64,000 nucleotides of DNA from Noviherbaspirillum suwonense (GTDB lineage: Bacteria; Pseudomonadota; Gammaproteobacteria; Burkholderiales; Burkholderiaceae_D), in contig NZ_FXUL01000003.1 in NCBI RefSeq assembly GCF_900182955.1, positions 248,001-312,000 of the forward strand, read 5' to 3'. A program made the translations under genes and the position numbers. Below, one piece after another: positions 26,733 through 35,178 of the stretch (positions within the stretch are counted from its first letter, which is position 1; every line of letters starts with the position of its first letter). The notes beneath the pieces are model-generated. The model ran no database searches. It saw nothing but the letters and a program-made list of their open reading frames with translations, and was not told the DNA's origin.

Positions 26733-27326
26733 TTATGGCGCCGCGTTCTTGGGCGGCAGCGTCGCCTGCACGCGGCTCGCGAGCTGCACTTCGCCGGTCG
26801 CATTGTTGGCCACCATGCCGGTGCCGTTGAGCTGCGAGTCGCCGAGCGTCATGCGGACCGGCTTGTCGGTGCGCATGATGTCCTCGTCGGGCAGCACCAG
26901 CAGGTAATCGGACTCCATGTGGAACAGGGTGGAGGCCGGGGTCTTGGGCCGGTCGATGCGGACCTGATCATACATGTGCACCCGGCTGCCGTCAGGTTCG
27001 ATCCACGCACGCTCGGCGCGGGCCGTCATCGGCGGCCGTTCGCGGCTCAGGCTGTTGACGACCGGCAGGTCGACCGTATGCGTGTCGTCGGCCGGGTTGT
27101 GCACCATGCGCTTGCCGGAAATGTTGTACTGCGCTTCGCCAGTAGCCGAAAGCCGAACGAAATTGAAGTTCTCGACAAAATAGTCCGGGTCGACGCGCGC
27201 CGTCGCGGTTCCCGCGGCATTGCCCGTCTTGCGCATGATTTCCAGCAGCCAGAAGCTGCCCAGCGCCAGCACCACGGCCAGCATCAGCAGCGGCAGCGCG
27301 CCGAAGCGCCTGCGGTCCTTTTTCAT
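26733..27326 (-). CDS. lptC: LPS export system protein LptC
   Basis: A 197-aa bitopic inner-membrane protein that receives LPS from LptBFG. It has a basic tail MKKDRRR, one membrane helix (about residues 10-30) and a periplasmic jellyroll with DYFVENFNFVRLSATGEAQY and SDYLLVLPDEDIMRTDKPV. ATG 27326 overlaps the kdsC stop by four bases (ATGA), implying translational coupling. Confidence 0.94.
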   Translation of the reverse strand: MKKDRRRFGALPLLMLAVVLALGSFWLLEIMRKTGNAAGTATARVDPDYFVENFNFVRLSATGEAQYNISGKRMVHNPADDTHTVDLPVVNSLSRERPPMTARAERAWIEPDGSRVHMYDQVRIDRPKTPASTLFHMESDYLLVLPDEDIMRTDKPVRMTLGDSQLNGTGMVANNATGEVQLASRVQATLPPKNAAP

Positions 27327-27859
27327 TGCAGGTACGGCGCCAGCGCCGCCTCGTAGTTGCCCTGCGCACGCAGGATGAAGTCGCACAGCTCGCGTACCGC
27401 GCCCTGGCCGCCGCGGGCGGTAGTCACGTAATGCACGCGCGAACGCACCTCGGGATGGCCGTTGGGCACGCTGGCCGCGAAGCCGACGCGGGTCAGCACC
27501 GGCAGGTCGATCACGTCGTCGCCGATGAAGCCGCTGTCTTCGGCCGCGATGCCGCATTCCTGCAGCAGCGTGCGGTAACCGGATAGCTTGTCATGCACGC
27601 CCTGCTGCACGTGGACGATGCCGAGGTCGGCCGCGCGCCGCGCCACCAGCGGCGACTTGCGCGCGCTGATGATGGCGGTGATCACGCCGGACTGCTGCAG
27701 CAGCTTGATGCCGTGGCCGTCGAGCACGTTGAAGGTCTTGATCATTTCGCCGTCGGCGCCGAAATGCAGGCTGCCGTCGGTCAGCACGCCGTCGACGTCG
27801 AACACCATCAGCCGGACGCGGCGCGCCCTGGCGATCATGGCTTCTTCCTGGGACTGCAT
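27323..27859 (-). CDS. kdsC: 3-deoxy-D-manno-octulosonate 8-phosphate phosphatase KdsC
   Basis: A 178-aa HAD-family phosphatase that frees Kdo from Kdo-8-phosphate for the LPS inner core. The nucleophile motif is VFDVDGVLTDGS near residue 20, motif II lies in IISARKSP, and GFIGDDVIDLPVL carries the metal-binding aspartates. Like other KdsC proteins it lacks a cap domain. Its start overlaps the kdsD stop by one base (TGATG). Confidence 0.95.
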   Translation of the reverse strand: MQSQEEAMIARARRVRLMVFDVDGVLTDGSLHFGADGEMIKTFNVLDGHGIKLLQQSGVITAIISARKSPLVARRAADLGIVHVQQGVHDKLSGYRTLLQECGIAAEDSGFIGDDVIDLPVLTRVGFAASVPNGHPEVRSRVHYVTTARGGQGAVRELCDFILRAQGNYEAALAPYLQ

Positions 27860-28884
27860 CAGATCACCTTGGCGCGGGTCAGGTCGTGGATGTGCAGGGC
27901 GCCCACCAGCCTGCCTTCGGCGTCTGCCACCAGCAACTGGTTGATGCGGTGCTGCTCCATCAGTTCGACCGCTTCCACCGCCAGCTGGTCCGGCCCGATG
28001 GTGCGCGGGTTGGCATGCATCACGTCGGCGATGGCAAGCTTGCTGAAGTCCTGCTCGCGCTCGATCAGCCGCCGCAGGTCGCCGTCGGTGAACACGCCGA
28101 TCGGGCGGCGCATGTCGTCGACGATGGCGGTCATGGCCATGCCCTTGCGGGTGATTTCCAGCAGCGCCTGGTTCAGCGACACGTCGCGGGCAACCGCCGG
28201 GATCGCGTCGCCGCTGCGCATGATGTCCCGCACATGGGTCAGCAGCCGGCGGCCGAGCGCGCCGCCCGGGTGGGAGCGGGCAAAGTCTTCCTCGCGGAAG
28301 CCGCGCGCGTCGAGCAGCGCCACGGCCAGCGCGTCGCCCATCGCCAGCGTCGCGGTGGTGCTGGCCGTGGGCGCGAGGTTCAGCGGGCAGGCCTCCTTTT
28401 CGACCCGGGTGTCCAGGTGCACGTTGGCCAGCAGCGCCAGGCTGGAGAATTCATTGCCGGTCATCGCGATCAGCTTGGCGCCCATGCGCTTGATGATCGG
28501 AACGATGGCCAGCAGTTCGGCGGTCTCGCCGGAATTCGAGATGGCGATGAACGCGTCGTTCTCGGTGACCATGCCGAGGTCGCCGTGCGCGGCTTCGGCC
28601 GGGTGGACGAACATCGACGGCGTGCCGGTAGAGGCCAGGGTCGACGAGATCTTGCGGGCGATGTGGCCGGATTTGCCGATGCCGGACACCACCACGCGGC
28701 CGGTGCATCCGAGCAGCAGCGCGACGGCGCGGCCGACGCTGCCGTCGTCGGCGGAGATCCGGTCTTTCAGCGCGAGGATGGCGTCGGCTTCGATCTGCAG
28801 TGTTTCACGCGCCATCTGTGTTGCGCGCTGGGCCGGGCTGGTGTCGAAAGGCTTCGACATTGTTTTTTCATCGGGTACACTCAT
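27859..28884 (-). CDS. kdsD: Arabinose-5-phosphate isomerase KdsD (KpsF/GutQ family)
   Basis: A 341-aa enzyme that converts ribulose-5-phosphate to arabinose-5-phosphate, the first committed step of Kdo synthesis. The SIS domain (about 55-200) has GIGKSGHIARKISSTLASTG and the conserved PAEAAHGDLGMV. Two CBS domains follow (about 220-340). ATG 28884 gives MSVPDEKT; the ATG at 28860 (MSKPFD) is an alternative. It is the first gene of the Kdo/LPS-transport operon, divergent from the KefB-type gene 139 bases away. Confidence 0.94.
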   Translation of the reverse strand: MSVPDEKTMSKPFDTSPAQRATQMARETLQIEADAILALKDRISADDGSVGRAVALLLGCTGRVVVSGIGKSGHIARKISSTLASTGTPSMFVHPAEAAHGDLGMVTENDAFIAISNSGETAELLAIVPIIKRMGAKLIAMTGNEFSSLALLANVHLDTRVEKEACPLNLAPTASTTATLAMGDALAVALLDARGFREEDFARSHPGGALGRRLLTHVRDIMRSGDAIPAVARDVSLNQALLEITRKGMAMTAIVDDMRRPIGVFTDGDLRRLIEREQDFSKLAIADVMHANPRTIGPDQLAVEAVELMEQHRINQLLVADAEGRLVGALHIHDLTRAKVI

Positions 28885-29023
28885 GCCCAAAGTATAAACG
28901 AATTACGAAAGCAAAAAACCTGCCAGAGATAACAAAAACCCGGTGATTTGATCGGTCGCTATCCAGCCGCGGCAACAGGCTGTTTCGATTTTTCAACCAG
29001 GACCGGCTTTCCTGCCCGCGCCC

Positions 29024-31009
29024 ATGTTTTCAGCTCTCGAACTTACTCTGCTTCTGCTGGGCTCAGCCGTGCTTGGCGTGGTGGGCTTCCGCATGCTGCA
29101 TCTGCCGCCGATGCTGGGCTACCTCGCGGTCGGCATCCTGATCGGCCCGCATGCGCTCGGCCTCGCGGAGGAAAACGCGACCACCCATACGCTGGCCGAG
29201 TTCGGCGTGGTGTTCCTGATGTTTTCCATCGGCCTCGAATTCTCGCTGCCCAAGCTGTCGTCGATGCGGCGCACCGTGTTCGGCCTGGGCATGGCGCAGG
29301 TGCTGCTGACCATCGCGGTGACCATGCTGTTCGGCTGGTTCGCCGCGCTGGTGCTGCCGCCGATGATGCAGATCAGCTGGCGCGCCGCGTTCGCGCTGGG
29401 CGGGGCGCTGGCCATGTCCTCGACCGCCATCGTCTCCAAGATGCTGACCGAGCGGCTCGAACTGGAAAGCGAGCACGGGCGCCGCATCATCGGCATCCTG
29501 CTGTTCCAGGACCTGGCGCTGGTGCCGCTGCTGATCCTGGTGCCGGCGCTGGCCAACCCGCGCGACCTGCTGCCGACGCTGCTGTGGGCCGGCCTGAAAG
29601 CGGTGATGGTGCTGGTGCTGCTGCTGTTCCTGGGACAGAAGCTGATGCGCGGCTGGTTCCAGATCGTCGTCAAGCGCCGCTCGCAGGAACTGTTCATGCT
29701 GAACCTGCTGCTGATCACGCTGGGCGCGGCCTGGATCACCGAACGCGCCGGCCTGTCGCTGGCGCTGGGCGCCTTCGTCGCCGGCATGCTGGTGTCGGAG
29801 ACCGAATACAAGCACCAGGTCGAGGAAGACATCGCGCCGTTCCGCGACGTGCTGCTGGGCCTGTTCTTCATCACCATCGGCATGCTGCTCAATGTGCCGC
29901 TGGTGCTGCAGAACTGGTGGCTGGTGCTGCTGCTGCTGGTCGGCCCGGTGCTGATCAAGTTCGGCCTGATCGCGGCGCTGGCGCGGGCCTTCGGCGCTTC
30001 CACCGGCGTCGCGCTGCGCACCGGCCTCGGGCTGGCGCAGGCCGGCGAATTCGGCTTCGTGCTGCTGAACCAGGCCGGCGGCCTGCAGCTGGTCGACCCC
30101 TTCCTGATCCAGCTGATCCTGGCGTCCATGGTGCTGTCGATGCTGATCACGCCGTTCATCCTGGCCAAGTCCGACGCCATCGTGCTCAAGCTGTCGGCCA
30201 ATGAATGGATGCTGCAGTCGCTGGCGCTGACCCAGATCGCCACCCGCACGATGAGCACGCAGCAGCACGTGATCATCGCCGGCTTCGGCCGCAGCGGCCA
30301 GAGCCTGGCCAAGCTGCTGGAAGAGGAGAAGATCGCCTATCACGCGCTGGACCTCGACCCGGAACGGGTGCACGAGGCGCAGGCGGCCGGCGCCAACGTG
30401 TCGTATGGCGATGCCGCGCGGCGCGAAAGCCTGGTCGCGGCCGGCATCCACCGCGCCGCGGCGCTGGTGATCACCTACGCCAGCACGCCGTCGGCGTTGA
30501 AGACGCTGCACCATGTGCATGAGCTTGCGCCGCAGCTGCCGGTCATCGTGCGCAGCCATGACGACACCGACCTCGACAAGCTGCGCGCCGCCGGCGCCGC
30601 CGAAGTGGTGCCCGAAGCGATCGAGGGCAGCCTGATGCTGGCCTCGCATGCGCTGCTGATGCTGGGCGTGCCGCTGCGGCGCGTCCTGCACCGGGTGCAG
30701 GACGCGCGCGGCGAACGCTATGCGGCGCTGCGCGGCTACTTCCACGGCGCCGACGACAGCCCGGACGGCGCCGAGCACCTGAACGTGCGGCTGCACTCGG
30801 TGGCCCTGTCCGGCGACGCGCATGCGATCGGCAAGTCGCTGGGAACGCTGGGACTGCACGAGGTCGGCGCGGAGATCACCGCGATCCGGCGCAGCAGGAG
30901 CCGCATCGACATCTCGCCGGAAACGGTGTTCCATGGCGGCGACATCGTCGTGCTGCGCGGGGCGACGGAAGCGATCGCGCTGGCGGAGGAAAGGTTGCTG
31001 AGGGCCTGA
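29024..31009 (+). CDS. KefB-type monovalent cation:proton antiporter (CPA2 family)
   Basis: A 661-aa inner-membrane transporter. The first 380 or so residues form about 12-13 membrane helices of the Na+/H+ exchanger fold, with RMLHLPPMLGYLAVGILIGP near the start. A TrkA-N Rossmann domain opens at HVIIAGFGRSGQSLAKLLEE (about residue 415), followed by a TrkA-C ligand-binding domain (about 575-660). Members exchange K+ or Na+ for protons and are gated by nucleotides or glutathione adducts; the substrate here is not certain. It is divergent from kdsD, a neighbour pair common in betaproteobacteria. Confidence 0.9.
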   Translation: MFSALELTLLLLGSAVLGVVGFRMLHLPPMLGYLAVGILIGPHALGLAEENATTHTLAEFGVVFLMFSIGLEFSLPKLSSMRRTVFGLGMAQVLLTIAVTMLFGWFAALVLPPMMQISWRAAFALGGALAMSSTAIVSKMLTERLELESEHGRRIIGILLFQDLALVPLLILVPALANPRDLLPTLLWAGLKAVMVLVLLLFLGQKLMRGWFQIVVKRRSQELFMLNLLLITLGAAWITERAGLSLALGAFVAGMLVSETEYKHQVEEDIAPFRDVLLGLFFITIGMLLNVPLVLQNWWLVLLLLVGPVLIKFGLIAALARAFGASTGVALRTGLGLAQAGEFGFVLLNQAGGLQLVDPFLIQLILASMVLSMLITPFILAKSDAIVLKLSANEWMLQSLALTQIATRTMSTQQHVIIAGFGRSGQSLAKLLEEEKIAYHALDLDPERVHEAQAAGANVSYGDAARRESLVAAGIHRAAALVITYASTPSALKTLHHVHELAPQLPVIVRSHDDTDLDKLRAAGAAEVVPEAIEGSLMLASHALLMLGVPLRRVLHRVQDARGERYAALRGYFHGADDSPDGAEHLNVRLHSVALSGDAHAIGKSLGTLGLHEVGAEITAIRRSRSRIDISPETVFHGGDIVVLRGATEAIALAEERLLRA

Positions 31010-31180
31010 CGCCGCCAGGGCGCGGGCGCGCAACTGCAGATTTCATCGCTTTCCGCGCCAGGCCGTGCACGAAACGATCGCCTGACGGAAGCGTTTTACA
31101 ATAGCGTGTTCAAGAAATCGCGCCGTGCAGCGCAGACGGCCGCGCCCCGCCTGCTTCCTCCCTGATATGAATGGAGTTTT

Positions 31181-32062
31181 ATGCCGTTTTTGAAGCGATC
31201 CCTGACGGTGATTTTCGCCGCCGGCATCATGCTCGCCTGCGTGGCCTGCAGCCCGCTCAGCGCGATCAACACGCTGACCCCGTCGGCCAGCTATCACAAG
31301 AGCGCCGACATCAGCTACGGCGCCGACCCGCGCCAGAAGCTCGACATCTATGCGCCGCGCGACGTGGCGGTCGGCGCGCCGGTGGTGGTGTTCTTCTATG
31401 GCGGCAACTGGCGCATGGGCGACCGCGCCGACTATGCGTTCGTCGGCGAGGCGCTGGCCTCGCGCGGCATCCTGGCGGTGATTGCGGACTACCGGCTTTA
31501 TCCGCAGGCCAGCTATCCCGGCTTCCTGGAAGACAGCGCCGCCGCGGTCGCCTGGACCGCGCGCAAGGTGCGCAGCTACGGCGGCAACCCGGAGCGCCTG
31601 TTCGTGATGGGGCACAGCGCCGGCGCCTATAACGCGGCGATGATGGCGCTCGATGGACGCTGGCTGGGTGCGCAGGGCATGAAGCCGACGGCATTGCGCG
31701 GCTGGATCGGCCTGGCCGGCCCGTACGACTTCCTGCCGATCGACAGCCCGGATGTGAAGCCGGTATTCCATTTCCCCGATACGCCGCCGTCGTCCCAGCC
31801 GGTCAACCATGTCAGCGCGGGCGCGCCGCCGGCGCTGCTGATCGCATCGGAAAAGGATGCCGTGGTCGATCCGGCGCGCAATACCGGCCGGCTCGCCAGC
31901 CGCCTGCGCGAGGCAGGCGTCGACGCCGAAACCTTCTACTACGGCCGCACCGGCCATGCGACGCTGGTCGCCACGCTGTCGCGTCCGCTGCGCAGCCTGG
32001 CGCCGGTGCTGGACGATGTCGAACGCTTCGTGGCAAGTCACGGCGCCGCAGCGAGGGACTGA
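31181..32062 (+). CDS. Alpha/beta hydrolase, probable membrane-anchored esterase
   Basis: A 293-aa hydrolase of the carboxylesterase (HSL/BD-FAE-like) group. A signal peptide with cysteines at about residues 20 and 23 (IMLACVACSP) suggests a lipoprotein. The oxyanion segment is FFYGGNWRMGD, the nucleophile elbow GHSAG (about 145), the aspartate is in ASEKDAVVDP, and the histidine in GRTGHATL. The substrate is unknown. ATG 31181. It lies 6 bases upstream of the AEC transporter gene, so the two form an operon. Confidence 0.82.
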   Translation: MPFLKRSLTVIFAAGIMLACVACSPLSAINTLTPSASYHKSADISYGADPRQKLDIYAPRDVAVGAPVVVFFYGGNWRMGDRADYAFVGEALASRGILAVIADYRLYPQASYPGFLEDSAAAVAWTARKVRSYGGNPERLFVMGHSAGAYNAAMMALDGRWLGAQGMKPTALRGWIGLAGPYDFLPIDSPDVKPVFHFPDTPPSSQPVNHVSAGAPPALLIASEKDAVVDPARNTGRLASRLREAGVDAETFYYGRTGHATLVATLSRPLRSLAPVLDDVERFVASHGAAARD

Positions 32063-32068
32063 GCGCCG

Positions 32069-32977
32069 ATGGACATGTTTCAACGCATACTCGGCATCAT
32101 CCTGCCGGTGTTCGTCATCATCGGCCTCGGTTACGGCTATGCGCGGCTGCGCGGCGAAAGCGTGCGCGCCGACATGGTCCCGGTCAACCGCGTCAGCATG
32201 GAAGTGCTGTGCCCGCTGCTGATCTTCACCGCGCTGGCCGCCAAGGACTTCGATGTCGCCAACAATCTGTCGCTGATCGTCGCCGGCGCGCTGATCTCGC
32301 TCGGCTCCGGCCTGCTGGCATGGCCCGTGGCGCGCCTGCTCGGCTACGACCCGCGCAGCTTCGTGCCGCCGATGATGTACAACAACTGCGGCAACATGGG
32401 CCTGCCGCTGGCGGCGCTGGCGTTCGGCCAGGCCGGGCTGTCGGCGGCGGTGGCGCTGTTCATGGCGGCCAACCTGGTGTATTTCTCGGTCGGCATCAAG
32501 ATCATCGAGGCTGGCCGCAGCGGACGGCGCAGCTCCTTCTTCAAGTTCATGAGCAGCCCGATGATGCTGGCGATGATGGTCGGCATGGTGTTCGCGGTGC
32601 TCAAGCTCAGGCTGCCGGGGCCGCTGCAGATCGCGCTGAAGATGATGGGCGACGCCTGCATACCGCTGATGCTGTTTTCACTGGGCGTGCGGATGATGGA
32701 CGTGAGCTTCAAGAGCTGGCACATCGGCCTGGTCGGCGCGATTGCCTGCCCGCTGACGGGGCTGGCCTGCGCCGGCCTGCTCGACCTGGTGCTGCCGCTC
32801 TCGGCGATGCAGCGCGGCCAGATGTACCTGTTCGCGTCGCTGCCGCCGGCGGTGTTCTGCTTCATGATCGCCGAGCAGTACCAGCAGGAGCCGGACAAGG
32901 TGGCGTCCATCGTGCTGCTCGGGAACCTGGTGTCGCTGGCGTTCGTGCCGCTGGGCTTGTGGCTGGGGCTGGCCTGA
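32069..32977 (+). CDS. AEC-family transporter (auxin efflux carrier-like permease)
   Basis: A 302-aa inner-membrane protein with about 10 hydrophobic segments in two five-helix halves. The first half ends with MMYNNCGNMGLPLAALAFG, the conserved Asn/Gly-rich crossover of AEC carriers, and the second half has LGVRMMDVSFKSW. Bacterial members move malate, other organic acids or amino acids; the substrate is not predictable. It converges on the GT25 gene, 22 bases away. Confidence 0.87.
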   Translation: MDMFQRILGIILPVFVIIGLGYGYARLRGESVRADMVPVNRVSMEVLCPLLIFTALAAKDFDVANNLSLIVAGALISLGSGLLAWPVARLLGYDPRSFVPPMMYNNCGNMGLPLAALAFGQAGLSAAVALFMAANLVYFSVGIKIIEAGRSGRRSSFFKFMSSPMMLAMMVGMVFAVLKLRLPGPLQIALKMMGDACIPLMLFSLGVRMMDVSFKSWHIGLVGAIACPLTGLACAGLLDLVLPLSAMQRGQMYLFASLPPAVFCFMIAEQYQQEPDKVASIVLLGNLVSLAFVPLGLWLGLA

Positions 32978-32999
32978 CTGAGGGGCTGGCGCGGTTTGC

Positions 33000-33752
33000 C
33001 TAGCGCACCGTGCGCTTGTCGCCCAGCCGCCGGCGCTTCTTCGCCAGGAACAGCTGCTTGCGGATGTTGCCGCCGGCGCGGTGCAGTTCCCGCATCAGCT
33101 TCTGGCGCAGCGACAGCCGCGGCTTGCTTGCGCTGCCCAGGGTCGTCTCGAAGCTTTCCTGGTGCGAGATCGGCCCCGGCGCCACGCCCATGATGTTGAC
33201 GCCATGCTCCCATTCGCGGTCGATCGCCATGTCGATCGCATGCGCCATGTCGGCCGTGTAGTCGACCAGCCGGCGCGCCGCGCGGCGGTTGAGCAGGTAG
33301 CCCTGCGTGCCGTTGGGCTGCTCCAGGTAGTCGACCAGGAAATGCTCGCCGGCGAGGCGCCGCAGCGGGTAGGCGGTGCGCTGGAACACGCCGGTCAGGC
33401 GCACGAATTCCCAGTCGCCGGTATCCCTGCAAAGCGCGTCGACGACGGCGGCAAAGTCGGGACCGATCTCGACATCGTCTTCCAGCACCAGGCAGAGCTG
33501 GTCGTCGCCGGCGAGGAAGGCCTTCCAGACCTCGCGGTGGCTGAGGTAGCAGCCCATTTCGCCGGCGCGCATGTCGACGCCGCTGTGGCGCAACCGCCGG
33601 TCACGGGCGTAGGCGTCGGGCCAGCCGCGGCCGAGGTCGACCCGGACGGCGTCGAAGAAGCGGTAGGGCAGGCCGCAGGCGTCGAGCTGGGCCCGCATGT
33701 AGGCGCGGCGCGCATGCTCGTCGGCCAGCGAAATGCACTGTACCGTGATCAT
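33000..33752 (-). CDS. Glycosyltransferase family 25 (LPS biosynthesis type)
   Basis: A 250-aa cytoplasmic glycosyltransferase of the LgtB/Lex1 type. It starts MITVQCISLADEHARRAYMR, has GEMGCYLSHREVWKAFL and the metal-binding LEDDVEIGPDF near residue 90, then PNGTQGYLLNRRAARRL, the GT25 order of motifs. The C-terminus is strongly basic. Such enzymes add galactose or similar sugars to the LPS core. ATG 33752 overlaps the stop of the O-antigen ligase gene (ATGA), so the two are translationally coupled and likely work on the same glycan. Confidence 0.88.
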   Translation of the reverse strand: MITVQCISLADEHARRAYMRAQLDACGLPYRFFDAVRVDLGRGWPDAYARDRRLRHSGVDMRAGEMGCYLSHREVWKAFLAGDDQLCLVLEDDVEIGPDFAAVVDALCRDTGDWEFVRLTGVFQRTAYPLRRLAGEHFLVDYLEQPNGTQGYLLNRRAARRLVDYTADMAHAIDMAIDREWEHGVNIMGVAPGPISHQESFETTLGSASKPRLSLRQKLMRELHRAGGNIRKQLFLAKKRRRLGDKRTVR

Positions 33753-35017
33753 GCATCGGCCCCGGCGTTGTCCATGTTCACCAGCAGCAGGCTGACCGCA
33801 AGCCCATAGAACATGATGGTCGGCCGCCATGCCAGCACCACGTCCACCATGCCGGCCAGCAGGAAGCCGCTGCACAGGATGACCAGCGGCAGCGCCGGGC
33901 TGGCGGCCGACGGCTGCAGCCGGTAGCGCCGCCAAGCCGCCGTCAGCGGCACGAAATACAGCATCAGGATGGCGGCCGCACCAAGCAAACCGCCTTCCGC
34001 GGCGAACTTCAGGATGTCATTGTGCGGATGGGTGAACATGCCCAGTTCGGCCGGCGTCTTGCCGCTCGACTTGTAGCCGGCCAGCGTCCCGGCGAAATTA
34101 TGGTTGCCGACGCCGATCAGCGGGTGCTCGGTGAGCATCCTGCCGGCGAAGCGCCACAGTTCCAGCCGGGTGGTCGTCGAGGTGCTGACAAAATGTTCCT
34201 CGGTCATGTAGTGCTCGATCTCGGCGACGGTCTGGTCGCCCCTGGCCCACAGCGTGCTGTTGCTCATCACCACCACCATGACGACGGCCGCCGCGCCCAC
34301 GCTCAGCAGCAGCACCCGCAGGTTCTTGCGCGGCAGCAGCAGCCAGAGCACGATGCCGAGCGCCAGCGCCACGCCCAGGCCGCTGCGCGTCTGGCTGAGC
34401 AGGGGCACGCTGAAGGCGACCGCCAGCAGCGCCGCCGGCGCGATGCGGCTGCGCAGCAGGCCGTTCGGCGCAACCCAGCACTGCAGCGCGACCATGGCCA
34501 GGATGATGGACAGCGAGGTCTGCGGAATGGTGCCGAGGAAGCCGTTCGGGCTGATGCCGCGGTCCAGGTGCAGCACGTGCATGTGCACGGCCATCAGTCC
34601 CATGCTGTAGACGGTGAAGAACACGCAGCCCCACAGGAAGGGGCGGATCGGCGGCCGCAGGATGCGCAGCGCCAGGTAGACCGGTATGCAGAGGAAGAAG
34701 CGGGACAGGTCGTCGAAATCGCGCAGCGCGATGAGCCGCGGCGTGGCCAGGTACTGCACCGTCACCAGCGCCAGCGGCAATGCCAGCGCCAGCAGCCACA
34801 GGCGCCGGACCGGGGCGGGCGCCGCGGCCGGCAGGCGGCGTGCCATCGCCAGCGTCGCGCATGCCGCCAGGAAAATCAGCACGGTGACGATGTCGTTGGC
34901 GGTCTTGTTGGTGATCAGGGATACCGGGTACAGGCAGAAAAGCCATGTCATGACGGTTTGCATGACGACGGGACGCTGTTCGGTTTGTTGCACGAGGTGT
35001 TCTTTCTGGCTATACAC
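33749..35017 (-). CDS. O-antigen ligase family membrane protein
   Basis: A 422-aa polytopic membrane protein with about 10-12 hydrophobic segments. A large periplasmic loop (about residues 240-340) contains RLELWRFAGRMLTEHPLIGV, GNHNF and FTHPHNDILKFAAEGG, the Wzy_C pattern with the conserved His pair seen in WaaL ligases. It probably joins O-antigen or another lipid-linked glycan to lipid A-core in the periplasm. WaaL and Wzy polymerases look alike, so a polymerase role is possible. The start is GTG 35017; an ATG at codon 19 is an alternative. A nested palindrome lies just upstream at 35043-35087. Confidence 0.82.
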   Translation of the reverse strand: MYSQKEHLVQQTEQRPVVMQTVMTWLFCLYPVSLITNKTANDIVTVLIFLAACATLAMARRLPAAAPAPVRRLWLLALALPLALVTVQYLATPRLIALRDFDDLSRFFLCIPVYLALRILRPPIRPFLWGCVFFTVYSMGLMAVHMHVLHLDRGISPNGFLGTIPQTSLSIILAMVALQCWVAPNGLLRSRIAPAALLAVAFSVPLLSQTRSGLGVALALGIVLWLLLPRKNLRVLLLSVGAAAVVMVVVMSNSTLWARGDQTVAEIEHYMTEEHFVSTSTTTRLELWRFAGRMLTEHPLIGVGNHNFAGTLAGYKSSGKTPAELGMFTHPHNDILKFAAEGGLLGAAAILMLYFVPLTAAWRRYRLQPSAASPALPLVILCSGFLLAGMVDVVLAWRPTIMFYGLAVSLLLVNMDNAGADA

Positions 35018-35042
35018 GGGTCGGACTGCGCAAGCCTGCCCA

Positions 35043-35087
35043 TTTTAATGCACTAATGACAATTAGTTGTCTGTCCGTGCATTAAAA
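35043..35087. promoter_or_regulatory. Nested palindrome upstream of the O-antigen ligase gene
   Basis: TTTTAATGCAC (35043-35053) and GTGCATTAAAA (35077-35087) are perfect 11-bp inverted repeats. Centred between them lies a second palindrome, GACAA (35058-35062) with TTGTC (35067-35071). It begins 25 bases ahead of the GTG start. The AT-rich, nested form suggests an operator; a stem-loop role as a terminator after uvrA is also possible. Confidence 0.5.
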
Positions 35088-35124
35088 CAGCATTGCTGCG
35101 CCGCGGCAGCCCGAAGTATAACCG

Positions 35125-35172
35125 CCGCCCGCAGGCCAAACCCGTGGACGACCGGGCCTGGCCTGCGGGCGG
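35125..35172 (-). terminator. Strong hairpin directly after uvrA
   Basis: A perfect 14-bp GC-rich stem, CCGCCCGCAGGCCA (35125-35138) with TGGCCTGCGGGCGG (35159-35172), begins 7 bases past the uvrA stop. The loop can pair further (CCCG with CGGG). No U-run follows in the uvrA direction, so it may act as a pause/mRNA-end stem instead of a classic intrinsic terminator. Confidence 0.6.
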
Positions 35173-35178
35173 GCTGCC

